From UBA10001 sp964349095 (GTDB lineage: Bacteria; Patescibacteriota; Patescibacteriia; Veblenbacterales; UBA10138), in the NCBI GenBank assembly GCA_964349095.1, contig CAYGFD010000010.1:1-20741 (forward strand): a stretch of 20,741 nt of DNA. The letters are read 5' to 3'. A program made the position numbers and the translations under genes. This document shows positions 11,097 through 17,925 of the stretch, one piece after another. How positions within the stretch are numbered: the stretch's first letter is position 1; each line of letters opens with the position of its first letter. Under the pieces are notes generated by a model that was not told the origin of the DNA, ran no database searches, and was given only the letters and a program-made list of their open reading frames with translations.

Positions 11097-11097
11097 A

Positions 11098-11826
11098 CTA
11101 AATACCTAAAGCTTGATTGACTAATGATTTAATAGTGGCGTCATCTAATTGATTGACGGTTTCTACTGGTGCGCCCGACTCTATTAAGAATGTTCTCAAT
11201 TCGGACGCGCTCATTTTAGCAACCGCATCCTTTTGATCTTGGGTTAAAGTTGAGGTGGTCGCAGTATCGTTAGTTGTCGTTACGGTATTAGTCGGGGCGG
11301 TCGTAGCCGCATCAACGTTCAATTCCTGATAAAGCTGTAAAATAGTCTGATCATCTATTTTAGCCAATTCTTCTTGTGAAACACCCGATTTTAGTAACAG
11401 TTGCCTGAGCTCATTAACATTTTGTGGTGCGAGCGTGCCTTCAGCAATAACTGGCGCAACCAAACAAGTCTCATTTGATGGGCAGGTCGGATTATGGTTA
11501 GACTGTATTTCCTCCGCATCAGTGTAACCATCAGAATCGGTGTCAGCTAAATAGGGGCTGGTGTTATAAATATTGACCTCATCGTAATCAAGCAGTGAAT
11601 CGTTATCAGTATCACGACCGAGTAATGCCAAATCATCGGCATTTATTGTAGAGGCAAGATTAGTGTCTGGTAAAAAACCCTTATCAAGAGAAAAAGGCAG
11701 TCTTATATCTTGTCCGATTTGCCAAAAGCCAACCCCCAAGGCCGCGATTGCAAGAAAAAACAATAAATACGAAGCTCCTTTTGGTTGTTGTTGATTTTGA
11801 TTTAAATTACGCGATTCGCCTGCCAC
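11098..11826 (-). CDS. Single-pass membrane protein with Ca-binding-type Asp repeats and a duplicated C-terminal module
   Basis: I place the start at GTG 11826 (242 residues). The longer frame opens with TTG at 11877, which is itself the -35 box of the promoter. A short polar Gln/Asn-rich N-terminus precedes one membrane helix (about 20-35), so the remainder is probably outside the cell. Two thrombospondin type 3-like Asp motifs follow: DTDNDSLLDYDE at 72-83 and DTDSDGYTDAEE at 95-106. Such motifs bind calcium in well-studied families. A Cys pair (115, 121) comes next. Two related segments, 138-168 and 208-238, share an ELRxxLxxSG start and an xxDDxTIxxL end and flank a Thr-rich linker (about 174-194). 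The stop lies one base before the giant gene, so the two are coupled. It may anchor or chaperone the giant protein at the surface. That is inference, and the family of the duplicated module is not recognised. Confidence 0.8.
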   Translation of the reverse strand: MAGESRNLNQNQQQPKGASYLLFFLAIAALGVGFWQIGQDIRLPFSLDKGFLPDTNLASTINADDLALLGRDTDNDSLLDYDEVNIYNTSPYLADTDSDGYTDAEEIQSNHNPTCPSNETCLVAPVIAEGTLAPQNVNELRQLLLKSGVSQEELAKIDDQTILQLYQELNVDAATTAPTNTVTTTNDTATTSTLTQDQKDAVAKMSASELRTFLIESGAPVETVNQLDDATIKSLVNQALGI

Positions 11827-11848
11827 AATTTTATATTCTAATAAATGA

Positions 11849-11877
11849 ATTATATCACATTTTGACGAAAAAGTCAA
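11849..11877 (-). promoter_or_regulatory. Strong promoter of the surface-protein cluster
   Basis: On the minus strand the -35 TTGACT (11872-11877) and the -10 TATAAT (11849-11854) are separated by 17 bases, with TGA before the -10 forming an extended -10. Transcription would start near 11842, leaving a leader of only about 16 bases before GTG at 11826. The -35 lies about 30 bases beyond the rsmA stop with no terminator between. Confidence 0.8.
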
Positions 11878-11879
11878 AA
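11860..11879. promoter_or_regulatory. Inverted repeat over the -35 region, possible operator
   Basis: TTTTGAC and GTCAAAA form a perfect 7-base inverted repeat around a 6-base centre. It spans the -35 and part of the spacer of the promoter at 11849-11877. It is too AT-rich, and lacks a trailing T-run on the minus strand, to be an intrinsic terminator for rsmA. A repressor or activator site is possible. Confidence 0.35.
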
Positions 11880-11906
11880 GTCAAATCACTTACAAAATAT
11901 TCTTAA

Positions 11907-12773
11907 CTAAAAAATCTTTTTGGATAGATTGACCCAATCTGATATTGATAGGTCCTGCGCCCTAATCTCACTATTTAGGCCAATGTTAGTTAATATTTCT
12001 TTGACCTCAATTTTTGTTAAAGATAAAGCAGAAGATAAATTGCCTGATAACTGCTTTCTCTTGGCTGAAAAACCTATGCGACAAAGCCGCCAAATTGATT
12101 TTTCATCTTGCCCTGAGAGTAAATCGCTTTTCTCTTTTTTAGTTAATGGCACTATTTTAACCAGCGCTGATGTTACCCGAGGCGGCGGCATAAAACTTGA
12201 TGGATTAATTTTTTTTATTATTTCAACTCGTGAATTAAGATTAGCGAGGACGCCGATTAAACTCATCTGACCAGGCCGGGCTACCAGTCGCTCCGCTACC
12301 TCTAACTGTAAAAGTAAAACTAGCTGTCTGATTGGTAATGTTGAATCAAGGAATTTTTTTAAAAAGGCACCACTTATTTCATAAGGCAAGTTAGAAATAA
12401 TACTAAAGCCCGATTTTAAATCTAAACCCATTAATTTAATCAAAGCCTCGTCGCTTAATTTAATAATATCGGCATTAACAATTTTAAAATGAGGCGAGAG
12501 TGACTGGAACTTCTCCAAGCCACTTACTAGTTTTGTATCTAGCTCCACCGTTGTTAAGTCTACCCCCTCATCAAGCAACGCAATAGTTAGTACGCCCAAA
12601 CCGCCACCTACCTCCAGAACTTTTTCTAGCTTTTGTAATTTAGAAACTTTAATGATTTCGCTTAGAACCTTGTTGTCAACTAAAAAATGCTGGCCCATTT
12701 TCTGGCCAGCACTAAAATCGTAATGCTTTAATAATTGTTTTGTCCACGCCCGCAGATCAACTGGCAATGTCAT
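11907..12773 (-). CDS. rsmA: 16S rRNA (adenine(1518)-N6/adenine(1519)-N6)-dimethyltransferase RsmA (KsgA)
   Basis: RsmA dimethylates two adjacent adenines in the 3'-terminal helix of 16S rRNA, using S-adenosylmethionine, late in small-subunit assembly. The 288-residue length is usual for the family. Visible motifs are GQHFLVD (27-33), the SAM-binding loop LEVGGGLGVLT (53-63), the acidic residue Glu77 that would bind the ribose, Asp102 in NADII, and the catalytic NLPY (128-131). The family's Phe-Met-Pro-Pro-Pro-x-Val-x-Ser-x-Leu-Val segment lies at about 194-205. The start overlaps the tsaC stop by four bases (ATGA), so it is translationally coupled and last in the operon. All expected catalytic elements are present and nothing is truncated. 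Confidence 0.96.
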   Translation of the reverse strand: MTLPVDLRAWTKQLLKHYDFSAGQKMGQHFLVDNKVLSEIIKVSKLQKLEKVLEVGGGLGVLTIALLDEGVDLTTVELDTKLVSGLEKFQSLSPHFKIVNADIIKLSDEALIKLMGLDLKSGFSIISNLPYEISGAFLKKFLDSTLPIRQLVLLLQLEVAERLVARPGQMSLIGVLANLNSRVEIIKKINPSSFMPPPRVTSALVKIVPLTKKEKSDLLSGQDEKSIWRLCRIGFSAKRKQLSGNLSSALSLTKIEVKEILTNIGLNSEIRAQDLSISDWVNLSKKIF

Positions 12774-13366
12774 ATATTTTTTACCTTTATCTTTCCTTGG
12801 CGTAAAATATTAATTTCATTTTTCTTAACCAGCACAATAGTTGATGGTAAGTTGTTTTTTATCTTACCACCATCTACTAAATATTGTAATTGTCTTTTGC
12901 CTAAGTCTTTTTTAACTTGCGTCGCCGAATAACTATTTTTGCTGCCGGCAGTATTGGCAGATGTGGCTGTCAAAGGTTTGCCTACTTTTTGAATTAATTT
13001 TCTTAGCCACACATTACCAGGCACTCGCATACCAACCGTTTTATTTTTTACAACACCTTTAACCAGTCTACCCCGGGCTTTAACAATAATTGTTAGTGGC
13101 CCAGGCCAGTATTTTTTGGCCATTTTTTTTTCAAGTTTTGAAAAAAATCCATACTTTTCGGCCATGGATTTACTGGCCACAACTAAAGCAGAGACCTTAC
13201 CTACACTTCTTCCTTTTATCGCAAAAACACGGCTAACGGCTTGTATATTGGTCGAGTCGGCTAATAAACCATAAGCAGTCTCTGTGGGACAAGCGACTAC
13301 CTGACCTTTCTTAATAACATCTGCAATGGCATTGATATTGGCTGAAGAATAGGACCAAACTTGCAT
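12770..13366 (-). CDS. tsaC: L-threonylcarbamoyladenylate synthase (TsaC/YrdC family)
   Basis: TsaC makes threonylcarbamoyl-AMP from threonine, bicarbonate and ATP, the first step of the t6A modification at tRNA position 37. With ATG at 13366 the protein has 198 residues: PTETAYGL at 27-34, Lys51 and Arg53 in KGR, WPGPLT at 87-92, GMRVP at 112-116, TATSAN at 133-138 and STIV at 175-178. It stops soon after this YrdC domain and so lacks the extra C-terminal domain of Sua5-type enzymes. The frame is also open from TTG at 13378, but ATG one base after the leuS stop (TAG-T-ATG) is the better start. It ends in TGA overlapping the rsmA start, which also shows UGA is a stop here. The TsaB, TsaD and TsaE partners are not in the window. 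Confidence 0.93.
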   Translation of the reverse strand: MQVWSYSSANINAIADVIKKGQVVACPTETAYGLLADSTNIQAVSRVFAIKGRSVGKVSALVVASKSMAEKYGFFSKLEKKMAKKYWPGPLTIIVKARGRLVKGVVKNKTVGMRVPGNVWLRKLIQKVGKPLTATSANTAGSKNSYSATQVKKDLGKRQLQYLVDGGKIKNNLPSTIVLVKKNEINILRQGKIKVKNI

Positions 13367-13367
13367 A

Positions 13368-15635
13368 CTATTGCACAACGATATTGAGTAATCGGCCAGG
13401 CACGTAGATGGTTTTGGTAATTTTTTTATTATCCAAATATTTTTTTATATTAGGTAAAGAAAGGGCTTTTTGCAGTATCTCTGCCTCAGTTTCACCCTCT
13501 AACAAATCCAATCGATCCCTCACCTTCCCATTAACCTGTACGACTATTTCATTTTGGTGCCGCACTTTATTATCGTCATACTTCGGCCAAGATTCAGTAA
13601 AAATACTTTCCGAGTGTCCAGAAATTTGCCAAAGCTCTTCTGCTAAGTGCGGAGCTAGTGGGGCCAAAAGTTTTAAATACCTTTCCCAATAATCTAGTGG
13701 CAGGCTTTCTGAGCCTGATATTTCATTGTAAGCCGACATTAAACTAGAAACCGCTGTATTCAATCGCCAATTAGATATATCTTCCGTAATTTTCTTGGTT
13801 AGTGAGTTGATACTTATCTCTTGTGCGCTAGTTAAGTTCTCAGCTTTAACTTTTTTACTAACTACCCATAGTTTATCCAGAAACCTTCTCACTCCCACCA
13901 AACCTTTTGTGTCCCACGGCTTGGAATCAGCCAATGGGCCTAAAAACATTTCAAACATTCTTAAGGTGTCGGCCCCAACCTCCTTTATGCTGGCATCTGG
14001 ATTTACAACATTGCCTAATGACTTAGACATTTTTCTACCGTCCTCGGCCATTATCAAACCTTGATTGATTAACTTTTTAAATGGCTCTTGGTGATTTACA
14101 AATTTTTCATCATAAAGTACTTTGTGCCAAAACCGAGCATAAAGTAAATGCAAAACAGCGTGCTCTGCTCCCCCAATATATACATCTACTGGCAACCAGA
14201 ATTTAGCCTGCGCTTTTGAAAATAATTCTTTTTTATTATTAGGATCAATATACCGTAACCAATACCAAGATGAACCAGCCCATTGGGGCATGGTATCAGT
14301 TTCTCTTTTGGCGGCCGCACCACACTGAGGACAGGCGGTGTTGACCCACTCAGTGATGGTCGATAATGGAGATTCACCAGTACCGGCTGGGGCGTAATTT
14401 TTTACATCGGGCAGTAAAACAGGCAAATCTTTTTCTGAAACTGGTACGGTACCACATTTTGCACAATGAACCACCGGGATTGGTTCACCCCAATAACGCT
14501 GGCGAGAAAATACCCAGTCTCGTAATTTGTATTTAGTCGTAGATTGACCTAAGTTTTGTTTTTTGAGCCAAGAAATAATTTTCTTTCTGGCCTCCTGTGA
14601 AGTTAGGTGGTTAAATTTGCCAGAATTAATCAATAAACCCTCTCCGGTATAGGCGCTAGTAACATCGAGGCCAGCATCCTGATCAACCACTACCTGACGC
14701 AGTGGTAAATTGTATTTTGAGGCAAAATCAAAATCACGTTCATCGTGTGCTGGTACGGCCATAATCGCCCCCGTACCATAAGTCACTAAAACATAATCAG
14801 CGATCCAAATTGGCACCTGTTCTCCAGTGCCTGGGTTTATCGCGAAACTACCAGTAAAAACCCCCGTTTTCTGTTTAGATAAATCCACTCTTTCTACTTC
14901 TGACTTGTTTTTTGTTGCTTGAACATAGGCATCGACCGCTTTTCTTTGGTCTGTGGTCGTGAGGCTTGATACTAAATTGTGATCCGGAGCTAAAACCAAA
15001 TAAGTCGCACCAAATAAAGTGTCGGGCCTAGTTGTAAAAACAACTATCTCCGCCTCAGCATCATTTATTTTAAATTTAATTTCCGCCCCTTCCGACTTAC
15101 CAATCCAATTCCTTTGCATGGTTATTATTTTTTCTGGCCAATCCAACTCATTAAGATCTTCAAGTAATCTATCAGCATAAGCCGTAATTTTCAAAAGCCA
15201 TTGTTTTTTATTTTTTTTCTCTACGTTNNNNNNNNNNNNNNNNNNNNNNNNNNNNNNNNNNNNNNNNNNNNNNNNNNNNNNNNNNNNNNNNNNNNNNNNN
15301 NNNNNNNNNNNNNNNNNNNNNNNNNNNGTTACAATACGGGGATGAATTTTTTGTTTTATCGCGTAATTTTCTGCTGGTAAACCAAAAGCATCCCAACCCA
15401 TTGGGTGCAAAACATTGTAACCATTCATTCTTAAAAATCGGCTATAGATATCAGAAGCTGTATACCCCTCAACATGACCAACATGTAAACCATCTCCTGA
15501 CGGATAGGGAAACATGTCTAAAACATAGGCCTTGGGTTTGACGCTGTCTTTGGCTTCATTTATTTTATGTTCTGCCCAATACTTCTGCCACTTCGCCTCA
15601 ATCACTTGGTGATCAAACTTTTCTGCAATTGTCAT
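13368..15635 (-). CDS. leuS: Leucyl-tRNA synthetase, with an internal assembly gap
   Basis: LeuS attaches leucine to tRNA-Leu and hydrolyses mischarged products. The HIGH motif appears as HVGH (51-54) after PYPSGDG. Editing-domain landmarks follow: TTRPDTLFGATY, then GTGAIMAVPAHDERDFDF. A CxxC...CxxC zinc-type pair (HCAKC and CPQC) precedes the second half of the catalytic core, and KMSKS lies at about 535 (gapped numbering). The C-terminal VVQVNGKVRDRL block is typical of bacterial LeuS. The N run at 15228-15327 falls between about 102 and 137, after the WDAFGLPAEN region, so part of the catalytic insertion is missing. Comparison with my memory of E. coli LeuS (about 860 residues) suggests roughly 80 residues belong there, where the placeholder allows 34. 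The start is two bases after the galT stop (TAA-TT-ATG). Confidence 0.96.
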   Translation of the reverse strand: MTIAEKFDHQVIEAKWQKYWAEHKINEAKDSVKPKAYVLDMFPYPSGDGLHVGHVEGYTASDIYSRFLRMNGYNVLHPMGWDAFGLPAENYAIKQKIHPRIVXXXXXXXXXXXXXXXXXXXXXXXXXXXXXXXXXXNVEKKNKKQWLLKITAYADRLLEDLNELDWPEKIITMQRNWIGKSEGAEIKFKINDAEAEIVVFTTRPDTLFGATYLVLAPDHNLVSSLTTTDQRKAVDAYVQATKNKSEVERVDLSKQKTGVFTGSFAINPGTGEQVPIWIADYVLVTYGTGAIMAVPAHDERDFDFASKYNLPLRQVVVDQDAGLDVTSAYTGEGLLINSGKFNHLTSQEARKKIISWLKKQNLGQSTTKYKLRDWVFSRQRYWGEPIPVVHCAKCGTVPVSEKDLPVLLPDVKNYAPAGTGESPLSTITEWVNTACPQCGAAAKRETDTMPQWAGSSWYWLRYIDPNNKKELFSKAQAKFWLPVDVYIGGAEHAVLHLLYARFWHKVLYDEKFVNHQEPFKKLINQGLIMAEDGRKMSKSLGNVVNPDASIKEVGADTLRMFEMFLGPLADSKPWDTKGLVGVRRFLDKLWVVSKKVKAENLTSAQEISINSLTKKITEDISNWRLNTAVSSLMSAYNEISGSESLPLDYWERYLKLLAPLAPHLAEELWQISGHSESIFTESWPKYDDNKVRHQNEIVVQVNGKVRDRLDLLEGETEAEILQKALSLPNIKKYLDNKKITKTIYVPGRLLNIVVQ
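15228..15327. other. 100-N scaffold gap inside leuS, probably real missing sequence
   Basis: Exactly 100 N, a placeholder length. Unlike the other gap, the flanks share only three bases (gtt), so no overlap is evident. By comparison with known LeuS, roughly 240 bases are probably missing. The reading frame happens to stay open across the placeholder. Confidence 0.8.
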
Positions 15636-15637
15636 AA

Positions 15638-16600
15638 TTATTTTTTTCTATAAAACTTGGCGGCTAGCTCTGGTGCTACTGGATTAATTACTAACCCTGA
15701 CCCAACCTCTACTCCGCCCCAGACAGTCCCACGTGGTGCAATTTTTAGATATAAATGTTGGTCCTCGTCGTTTATCACCTGATGAAAATAAAAATTATAC
15801 GGCATCTTTAACTGGTGCACTAACTTGGTTAAAGATTCCTTCAGTATTTTGGCAAAGGACTTGAGCTCTTCTGTAGATAAATTTGTGACGTTGTCTATGT
15901 GCCTTCGGGGCATAATCCATAATTCATAATTATATACGGAGGCATAAGGCGTGAAAGCTACTACATAATCGTCTTGATAAACTTTACGCGGGCCAGACAT
16001 TTCTTTTTTTATTACATCACAATAAACGCAACGGCCAGTTTTTAATTTATAACTTTGCACCCGTTGAGATTTATCAAGTAAATGAGGTGGTAAAAAATTT
16101 GTTGCAAAAATTTGCGAGTGAGAATGGGTTACTGAAGCGCCGGCGCGTCCACCATTATTTTTAAATATTAAAACATACTCGATTTTAGGATTCATATCCA
16201 AAGCTCTAGTCCTAATGGCATACACTTCCAAAATTTTTACTATTTGAGTCAATGGCAAATCTTCCAGCTGTTTATCATGAAACGGCGTTTCTACGACTAC
16301 ATCTTGTTCGCCATAGGCCTTTGGGTTCTTTAAAGATAAGGCCGGGTATTTATTTGGTACTACTACGATCTCCCAGTTTTTTTTATCCCCTACAACAACC
16401 TTGGCACTTCTAACAGAAAAGTTTTTTTTACAAAATACACAATCCGATTTTTTTATAAAATGATGGTGGTGAACTTCATAATTCAAACTATGACCGTGGG
16501 CATAAGCGCTGGTCTTTTGATATTTATTGCGCAAAGGGGCAACAATAACATACTTGTCTTGAATATAGTCTTTGCGTAACTCTGATTTATTATTGGCCAT
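15638..16600 (-). CDS. galT: Galactose-1-phosphate uridylyltransferase-like protein (HIT superfamily)
   Basis: GalT-family enzymes move a nucleotidyl group between a sugar 1-phosphate and a nucleotide sugar through a covalent histidine intermediate. The 320 residues form two HIT-like halves. Cys54-x2-Cys57 is a zinc-type pair. GASVTHSHSQ (154-163) is the active-site block, with His161 as the expected nucleophile in H-x-H-x-Q. A second CVYC (191-194) opens the C-terminal half, which holds NYELWIMPRRH (224-234) and a final Gly-Gly-Val-Glu segment near 295-298. The canonical HPH is HSH here, seen in several GalT-like and ADP-glucose-phosphorylase-like proteins, so the substrate may not be galactose-1-phosphate. 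It sits between ruvC (28 bases upstream) and leuS (2 bases downstream), where no GalT would be expected from function. It may supply nucleotide sugars for the nearby glycosyltransferases. Confidence 0.82.
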   Translation of the reverse strand: MANNKSELRKDYIQDKYVIVAPLRNKYQKTSAYAHGHSLNYEVHHHHFIKKSDCVFCKKNFSVRSAKVVVGDKKNWEIVVVPNKYPALSLKNPKAYGEQDVVVETPFHDKQLEDLPLTQIVKILEVYAIRTRALDMNPKIEYVLIFKNNGGRAGASVTHSHSQIFATNFLPPHLLDKSQRVQSYKLKTGRCVYCDVIKKEMSGPRKVYQDDYVVAFTPYASVYNYELWIMPRRHIDNVTNLSTEELKSFAKILKESLTKLVHQLKMPYNFYFHQVINDEDQHLYLKIAPRGTVWGGVEVGSGLVINPVAPELAAKFYRKK

Positions 16601-16628
16601 AGTATTAATTATCTTACCATATTATCCA

Positions 16629-17126
16629 CTAAAAGCGTGATAAATGGGCGTGATTTAAAGCACAGAGGGCAATTGCTACGGCATCGGCCGCGTCGTCCGA
16701 CTTAATCACCTCGCTCTGCTTAAATATAATCTGCAACATTTTCTGGATTTGCTTTTTATCTGCTTTACCATCACCGGTCACCGAAAGTTTTACTTGCGGT
16801 GGCGTGTACTCAACGATTGGCAAATGGTGCTGCTCAATAGCGACTAGTAAAGCACCTCGAGCCTCTCCTACCTGCAGAGCTGTTTTGGTATTGGCGGCAA
16901 AAAAAACCTTTTCCAACGCCACTAGTGTGGGTTTAAACTCTTTTATCAATACATTTATTTTGCTAATAATTTCCGTGAGTCTTTCTGACTGACTAGATGA
17001 GGGGTAAGTTTCTATCAACCCAAAACTATCAATGATTGGCTTATCCTTATTACCAGATATTAGTGCGTACCCTGTTCTACCGAAACCTGGATCAAGGCCC
17101 AATATTCTTTGTTCACTAATTTTCAT
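16629..17126 (-). CDS. ruvC: Crossover junction endodeoxyribonuclease RuvC
   Basis: RuvC cuts Holliday junctions symmetrically as a dimer after RuvAB branch migration. The 165-residue length is usual for the family. The four acidic catalytic residues are all visible: Asp12 in ILGLDPGFGRTGYA, Glu72 in VALEKVFFAANT, and Asp145 and Asp148 in DAADAVAIA. The family's GEARGALL and PPQVKLSVTGDGKADKKQ segments are also present. The start ATG at 17126 lies inside the 3' end of yebC (11-base overlap), matching the widespread yebC-ruvC pairing. RuvA and RuvB, often next in other bacteria, do not follow; galT does. No Shine-Dalgarno is visible, so translation is probably coupled to yebC. Confidence 0.96.
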   Translation of the reverse strand: MKISEQRILGLDPGFGRTGYALISGNKDKPIIDSFGLIETYPSSSQSERLTEIISKINVLIKEFKPTLVALEKVFFAANTKTALQVGEARGALLVAIEQHHLPIVEYTPPQVKLSVTGDGKADKKQIQKMLQIIFKQSEVIKSDDAADAVAIALCALNHAHLSRF

Positions 17127-17835
17127 TGGTGTAAATATTATCTACATCATCTATGTTATCTAGCACCTCTTTCAAATTATCTAAACGCGCACGCACATTT
17201 TCATCATCAACAGTCACCAGAGCGTTAGAGACTAATTCAATTTCAGAATACTCGGGTGTTAATTTTTTTTCTAACAGCAAGGCTTTAATTTTCTCGAAAC
17301 TATTTACTGGACATATTATTATTAAATTATTTTCGACTTCATTTATATCCTGTGCCCCCGCCTCGATTAACGATAGTTCCAACTCTTCTTTAGTCTTAAC
17401 GTCCGGCAAAGGCAACTGAATGACGCCTTTACTCTCAAATTGCCAACTTATACTATTGACCTCCAACAAACGACCACCATTTTTTGTTAATGCATTTTTT
17501 ACATCAGTGGCTGTTCGATTGCGATTATCAGTGATAGTTTTTATAAGGATCGCTACGTTACCTGGACCAAAAGCTTCATAAACAACTTCTTCGAGTTGCA
17601 CCCCATCGCCGGCGCCTTGCGCCTTGGCGATGGCTCGAGCGACATTTTCTTTGGGCATATTAGCCGCTCGTGCTCTGTCCACTTCGATACGCAGTCGAGG
17701 ATTAGACTCTGGGTCTGCCCCAGATTTGGCCGCCACAGTAATAGCCCGAGTTAATTTAGTAAAAATCTTACCCCGCTTAGCGTCGGCGACCCCCTTCTGC
17801 CTTTTGATTGTTGACCACTTGGAATGTCCTGACAT
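17116..17835 (-). CDS. yebC: YebC/PmpR (TACO1) family protein
   Basis: The 239 residues begin with MSGHSKWSTIKRQKGVADAK followed by RGKIFTKL, the diagnostic N-terminus of the YebC family, and continue with the conserved MPKENVARAIAKA and YEAFGPGNVAIL blocks. The family was long annotated as a transcriptional regulator. Its mitochondrial homologue TACO1 acts in translation, and bacterial members are now linked to easing ribosome stalling, notably at proline-rich sequences. It is first in the six-gene operon, preceded by the promoter at 17848-17875 and by GAGGGAG (17840-17846), the only clear Shine-Dalgarno noted in the window. It overlaps ruvC by 11 bases. Length and motifs are complete. Confidence 0.96.
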   Translation of the reverse strand: MSGHSKWSTIKRQKGVADAKRGKIFTKLTRAITVAAKSGADPESNPRLRIEVDRARAANMPKENVARAIAKAQGAGDGVQLEEVVYEAFGPGNVAILIKTITDNRNRTATDVKNALTKNGGRLLEVNSISWQFESKGVIQLPLPDVKTKEELELSLIEAGAQDINEVENNLIIICPVNSFEKIKALLLEKKLTPEYSEIELVSNALVTVDDENVRARLDNLKEVLDNIDDVDNIYTNEN

Positions 17836-17839
17836 AAAA

Positions 17840-17846
17840 CTCCCTC
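17840..17846 (-). promoter_or_regulatory. Shine-Dalgarno site of yebC
   Basis: The minus strand reads GAGGGAG four bases before the yebC ATG, with the GAGG part about seven bases away. It is notable because the other genes of the window show little or no such site, and it supports the start at 17835. Confidence 0.75.
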
Positions 17847-17847
17847 A

Positions 17848-17875
17848 ATTATAGTATTTTTTTAGGTTTTTTCAA
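17848..17875 (-). promoter_or_regulatory. Promoter of the yebC-ruvC-galT-leuS-tsaC-rsmA operon
   Basis: On the minus strand the -35 TTGAAA (17870-17875) and the -10 TATAAT (17848-17853) are separated by 16 bases. The five downstream genes follow with junctions of 28 bases or fewer and no visible internal terminator, so this is the likely promoter for all six. Confidence 0.7.
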
Positions 17876-17903
17876 GCATTTTAATAAACTTTTGCTCATA
17901 TTC

Positions 17904-17912
17904 TGGTATAAT
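17904..17912 (+). promoter_or_regulatory. Extended -10 promoter of the divergent glycosyltransferase pair
   Basis: TGGTATAAT at 17904-17912 is an extended -10 element. No good -35 is found at 16-18 bases upstream. Transcription would start near 17919, only about seven bases before ATG at 17926, so the message would be nearly leaderless. Confidence 0.55.
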
Positions 17913-17925
17913 TAAGCCATAAAAT

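Noticed and set aside
12770..12773. UGA recoded as glycine, as in some CPR lineages
   Set aside because: TGA ends tsaC at the normal end of the YrdC domain and overlaps the rsmA ATG, and the other conserved genes read to full length without internal TGA.
13366..13378. TTG at 13378 as the start of tsaC
   Set aside because: It would overlap leuS, while ATG at 13366 lies one base after the leuS stop and fits the family's N-terminus.
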